A stretch of DNA of 31,352 nucleotides from DATLMR01 sp035634255. Its GTDB lineage: Bacteria > Acidobacteriota > Blastocatellia > UBA7656. The DNA is taken from positions 1 to 31,352 of the forward strand of contig DASQDI010000101.1 in NCBI GenBank assembly GCA_035634255.1, in the 5' to 3' direction. Positions within the stretch are counted from its first letter, which is position 1; each line of letters opens with the position of its first letter. The notes beneath the pieces were generated by a model. That model ran no database searches. It saw nothing but the letters and a program-made list of their open reading frames with translations, and was not told where the DNA came from. Made by a program: the position numbers and the translations under genes. Shown here piece by piece: positions 28,996-31,352 of the stretch.

Positions 28996-30444
28996 TTATA
29001 CATTAGCCGGTACGCCGCGCCGCGCCAGCATCTCATACACCTGTATGTAACGTCCGGCCGAGGACTCCCACGAGTGGTCGGCGCTCATCCCGTTCAGCAT
29101 GACCTTGCGCCAGAGCTCGCGGTCGTCGTACACGAGCAGGGCCTCATAAACCTTCTCCAGCAGGCGGCCCGCGTCGTACTCGTAAAATTTGAACCCGTTC
29201 CCGGTCCCCCATATCCGGTCGAAGTTCTCGATGGTGTCGTCCAGGCCGCCCGCCGCGCGGACGATGGGGACCGTGCCGTACTTGAGCGAATACATCTGGT
29301 TCAGCCCGCACGGCTCGAAGCGCGAAGGCATCAGGAACATGTCCGCGCCCGCTTCGATCTTGTGCGCGAGCTCGTTGGAGAACCCGAGGTAGACGCCGAC
29401 CTGCGAGGGCCGCGCGTCGCGGAGCGCCTGAAACCTCTTCTCGAAAAAGTCCGCGCCCGAGCCGAGCAGTATGAAAAACGCGCCCCTGTCGAGCATCCGC
29501 CATGCGGCATCGAGCACCAGGTCGAAGCCCTTCTGGTCCGACAGCCTTGAGATGGAGCCGATCAGAGGGCGGTCCATCTCTTCGGGCAGGCCGAATGACC
29601 TGAGCAGGTCCCGTTTGCACTCGCGCTTGCCGCTCAGGTCGTCCGCCCCATACGGCGCGGCGATGTGAGGGTCGGTCGCGGGATTCCACTCGTCGTAATC
29701 GACCCCGTTGAGTATCCCGAAGAGGTCGTGCCCGCGCGCGCGCAGAAGGCCGTCGAAGCCGTAGGCGTACTCGGGCGTCTGAATCTCCTGAGCGTAGCGC
29801 GGGCTCACGGTCGAGAGCGCGTCGGAGAGCAGGAGGCCCGCTTTGAGCGAGCTGGCCGTGCCGTGAAATTCCAGCCCGGCGTCGTTATTGTAAACCCACG
29901 TCGGGAGCCCGAATTTGGGGAGAAGGCCGGGATCGAACTGGCCCTGAAAGGCCATGTTGTGTATGGTGAAGAGCGTCTTCGTCCGGGCAAAAGTCCGGTC
30001 GGCGGCGTAGGCGGTCTTGAGGTAAAGAGGGATGAGGCCGGTCATCCAGTCGTTCAGGTGGATGATGTCGAACTGCTCCCCCAGGGCCGTGGCGAGCTCG
30101 ATGACGGCGCGGCTGAAGAAGGCGAACCGCTCGGCGTCGTCCCGCTCGCCGTACAGCCTGCCCCGGAAGAAATAGTCGGGAGCGTCGATGAAGTAAACGG
30201 GCACCGCGCCCGAGTGATCGACGTAAACGGCGGCGCGGCGGATGCCGAAATCGAACGGCACTTCGAGCTCGCCGGGCATGCGTTCGCCCCGGTTGAGGAC
30301 CTTTTCCAGGTTGTAGCGCGGCATCACTACGCGGGCCCTCTGGCCCAGTCGTGACAGAGCTTTCGGCAAGGCTGCTGAGACGTCGGCAAGTCCGCCGGTC
30401 TTCGCGTATGGGACAACTTCAGACGCCGCCAGTAGAATGTTCAA
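28996..30444 (-). CDS. glgA: Glycogen synthase (ADP-glucose type)
   Basis: GlgA, a GT5 glycosyltransferase, extends alpha-1,4-glucan from ADP-glucose. The product has NILLAASEVVPYAKTGGLADVSAALPKAL with the KTGGLADV substrate motif, then IIHLNDWMTGLIPLYLK, TLFTIHNMAFQGQF, GILNGVDYDEWNP, IGSISRLSDQKGFDL, MPSRFEPCGLNQMYSLKYGTVPIVRAAGGLDDT, all in family order. The frame is open to 30519, but the conserved start follows a TTG at 30444 with GGGAGA 6 nt upstream, giving 482 residues; the TTG at 30447 is an alternative. The promoter at 30490-30519 excludes the longer version. Confidence 0.94.
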   Translation of the reverse strand: MNILLAASEVVPYAKTGGLADVSAALPKALSRLGQRARVVMPRYNLEKVLNRGERMPGELEVPFDFGIRRAAVYVDHSGAVPVYFIDAPDYFFRGRLYGERDDAERFAFFSRAVIELATALGEQFDIIHLNDWMTGLIPLYLKTAYAADRTFARTKTLFTIHNMAFQGQFDPGLLPKFGLPTWVYNNDAGLEFHGTASSLKAGLLLSDALSTVSPRYAQEIQTPEYAYGFDGLLRARGHDLFGILNGVDYDEWNPATDPHIAAPYGADDLSGKRECKRDLLRSFGLPEEMDRPLIGSISRLSDQKGFDLVLDAAWRMLDRGAFFILLGSGADFFEKRFQALRDARPSQVGVYLGFSNELAHKIEAGADMFLMPSRFEPCGLNQMYSLKYGTVPIVRAAGGLDDTIENFDRIWGTGNGFKFYEYDAGRLLEKVYEALLVYDDRELWRKVMLNGMSADHSWESSAGRYIQVYEMLARRGVPANV

Positions 30445-30489
30445 CAATGCTCTCCCATTGTCATCGCTGTATCGGCCCGAGACGAAAAA

Positions 30490-30519
30490 ATAGTATGTGA
30501 CGGCCGGAGGCATTGTCAA
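30490..30519 (-). promoter_or_regulatory. Promoter of glgA
   Basis: On the minus strand: a perfect -35 TTGACA (30519-30514), an 18-nt spacer and TACTAT (30495-30490). Transcription would begin near 30483, giving a leader of about 39 nt before the TTG start of glgA. A short GC stem GGCGG-CGT-CCGCC (30536-30548) lies between this promoter and the uppS stop and may help end the uppS transcript. Confidence 0.6.
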
Positions 30520-30554
30520 GAAAACGGCAGTTTTGGGCGGCGTCCGCCGGGCGC

Positions 30555-31352
30555 TTACTGGACCGAGGGCACTTCCGTCGCGTGTTTTAGGCCGCCGAAT
30601 CGCCTGTCCCGATTCTGGTAATCGAGCACCGCTTCGTAAAGGTCGCGGTCCGAGAAATCGGGCCAGCAGGTCGGGGTGACATGGATCTCCGAGTAGGCGA
30701 TTTGCCAGATGAGGAAGTTGCTCACGCGCATCTCTCCGCTGGTGCGGATGAGCAGGTCGGGGTCGGGCAGGGAGCGGGTGTAGAGGTTTTCGGAGATGTG
30801 CCGGTCATCGATCTCCGACGGGGAGAGGCGGCCTTCGGAGACCTCAAGGGCGAGCCTCCGGCAGGCGTCGACTATCTCCGTGCGGCCTCCGTAATTGACC
30901 GCGATGCTGAGCGTCAGGCCGGTGTTGCCGGAAGTGAACTGCTCGGCTTTTCTGATCTCTTCGAGCAGTTGCGCTTCAAGCCCCTCGCAGCGCCCGATCA
31001 CCTGAAAGCGGATGTTGTTTTTATGAAGGTTGCGAAGCTCTTTGCGGAGGAACTCTCTCAGGAGGCGCATGAGCGCGTCGACTTCGGAGCGCGGGCGCTT
31101 CCAGTTTTCCGTCGAGAAGGCGTAGAGCGTGAGGCACCCTATCCCGAGCCTCGCGGCCGCCTCGACGGTCCGGCGCACGGCCGAGGCCCCGGCCCTGTGC
31201 CCGGCCACGCGGGGGAGGCTTCTGCGGGCCGCCCACCGCCCGTTGCCGTCCATGATTACGGCCACGTGCGCCGGCACCCTCGCCGGGTCGATCCGCGACA
31301 GCAGGAAAGCCCCGTTTAACTCAGGCCTCGTCCCTTTGATGAGATTCCTCAT
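30555..31352 (-). CDS. uppS: Isoprenyl transferase (undecaprenyl diphosphate synthase family)
   Basis: This cis-prenyltransferase makes the C55 lipid carrier for cell wall synthesis. The product shows HVAVIMDGNGRWA (catalytic D35), GHRAGASAVRRTVEAAARLGI, LTLYAFSTENWKRP, LTLSIAVNYGGRTEIVDA and PDLLIRTSGEMRVSNFLIWQIAYSEI, the five conserved regions. An ATG is the very last codon of the window (31352), so the true start may lie there or beyond the edge. The visible 265 residues cover the whole catalytic domain. Confidence 0.94.
   Translation of the reverse strand: MRNLIKGTRPELNGAFLLSRIDPARVPAHVAVIMDGNGRWAARRSLPRVAGHRAGASAVRRTVEAAARLGIGCLTLYAFSTENWKRPRSEVDALMRLLREFLRKELRNLHKNNIRFQVIGRCEGLEAQLLEEIRKAEQFTSGNTGLTLSIAVNYGGRTEIVDACRRLALEVSEGRLSPSEIDDRHISENLYTRSLPDPDLLIRTSGEMRVSNFLIWQIAYSEIHVTPTCWPDFSDRDLYEAVLDYQNRDRRFGGLKHATEVPSVQ

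Overview
This window is a GC-rich bacterial chromosome segment. Positions 1-17404 carry a nearly complete S10-spc-alpha ribosomal protein supercluster on the plus strand: the 3' end of tuf, then rpsJ-rplC-rplD-rplW-rplB-rpsS-rplV-rpsC-rplP-rpmC-rpsQ-rplN-rplX-rplE-rpsN-rpsH-rplF-rplR-rpsE-rpmD-rplO-secY-adk-map-rpmJ-rpsM-rpsK-rpsD-rpoA-rplQ. Gene order, zinc-type S4/S14/L36, the high GC content with frequent AUA Ile codons, and the downstream gene set fit an environmental Acidobacteriota-like organism. That assignment is an inference and no marker here proves it. infA is missing from its usual place between map and rpmJ, where a good sigma70-type promoter sits instead. The r-protein spacers are unusually long for such an operon and hold GC-rich hairpins and heptad-phased degenerate repeats. 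A strong hairpin ends the cluster after rplQ.

From 17449 to 20050 lies accB-accC-thiE (biotin carboxyl carrier, biotin carboxylase, thiamine-phosphate synthase), with thiE overlapping accC by ATGA. thiE converges on a minus-strand exported DUF1573-type protein. A 12-bp perfect stem at the thiE 3' end separates the two.

The most interesting object is that DUF1573-type gene, complement(20094..21179). Its reading frame is open for 361 codons except for one in-frame TGA at codon 77. This TGA falls exactly on the first Cys of the family's conserved CGC motif, giving PG-U-GCT. It is followed, 21 nt later, by the loop of a perfect 7-bp hairpin whose first loop base is G, the geometry of a bacterial SECIS element. 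I read it as a candidate selenoprotein rather than a pseudogene. The selenocysteine machinery is not in the window, so this cannot be proven here.

From 21349 onward come rnz and acpS, then a MerR-type regulator with a cobalamin-binding domain (CarH/LitR-like), with an inverted repeat between its promoter elements. It converges, through a textbook bidirectional terminator, on an RpoD-like sigma factor that lacks several residues used for -10 recognition. A 242-bp divergent region with repeated ACGTTCA motifs separates this sigma gene from a ubiB/aarF-family kinase gene. The remainder, on the minus strand, holds purA (with a long structured leader), trxA (CQPC active site), glgA and uppS, the last starting at the window edge.
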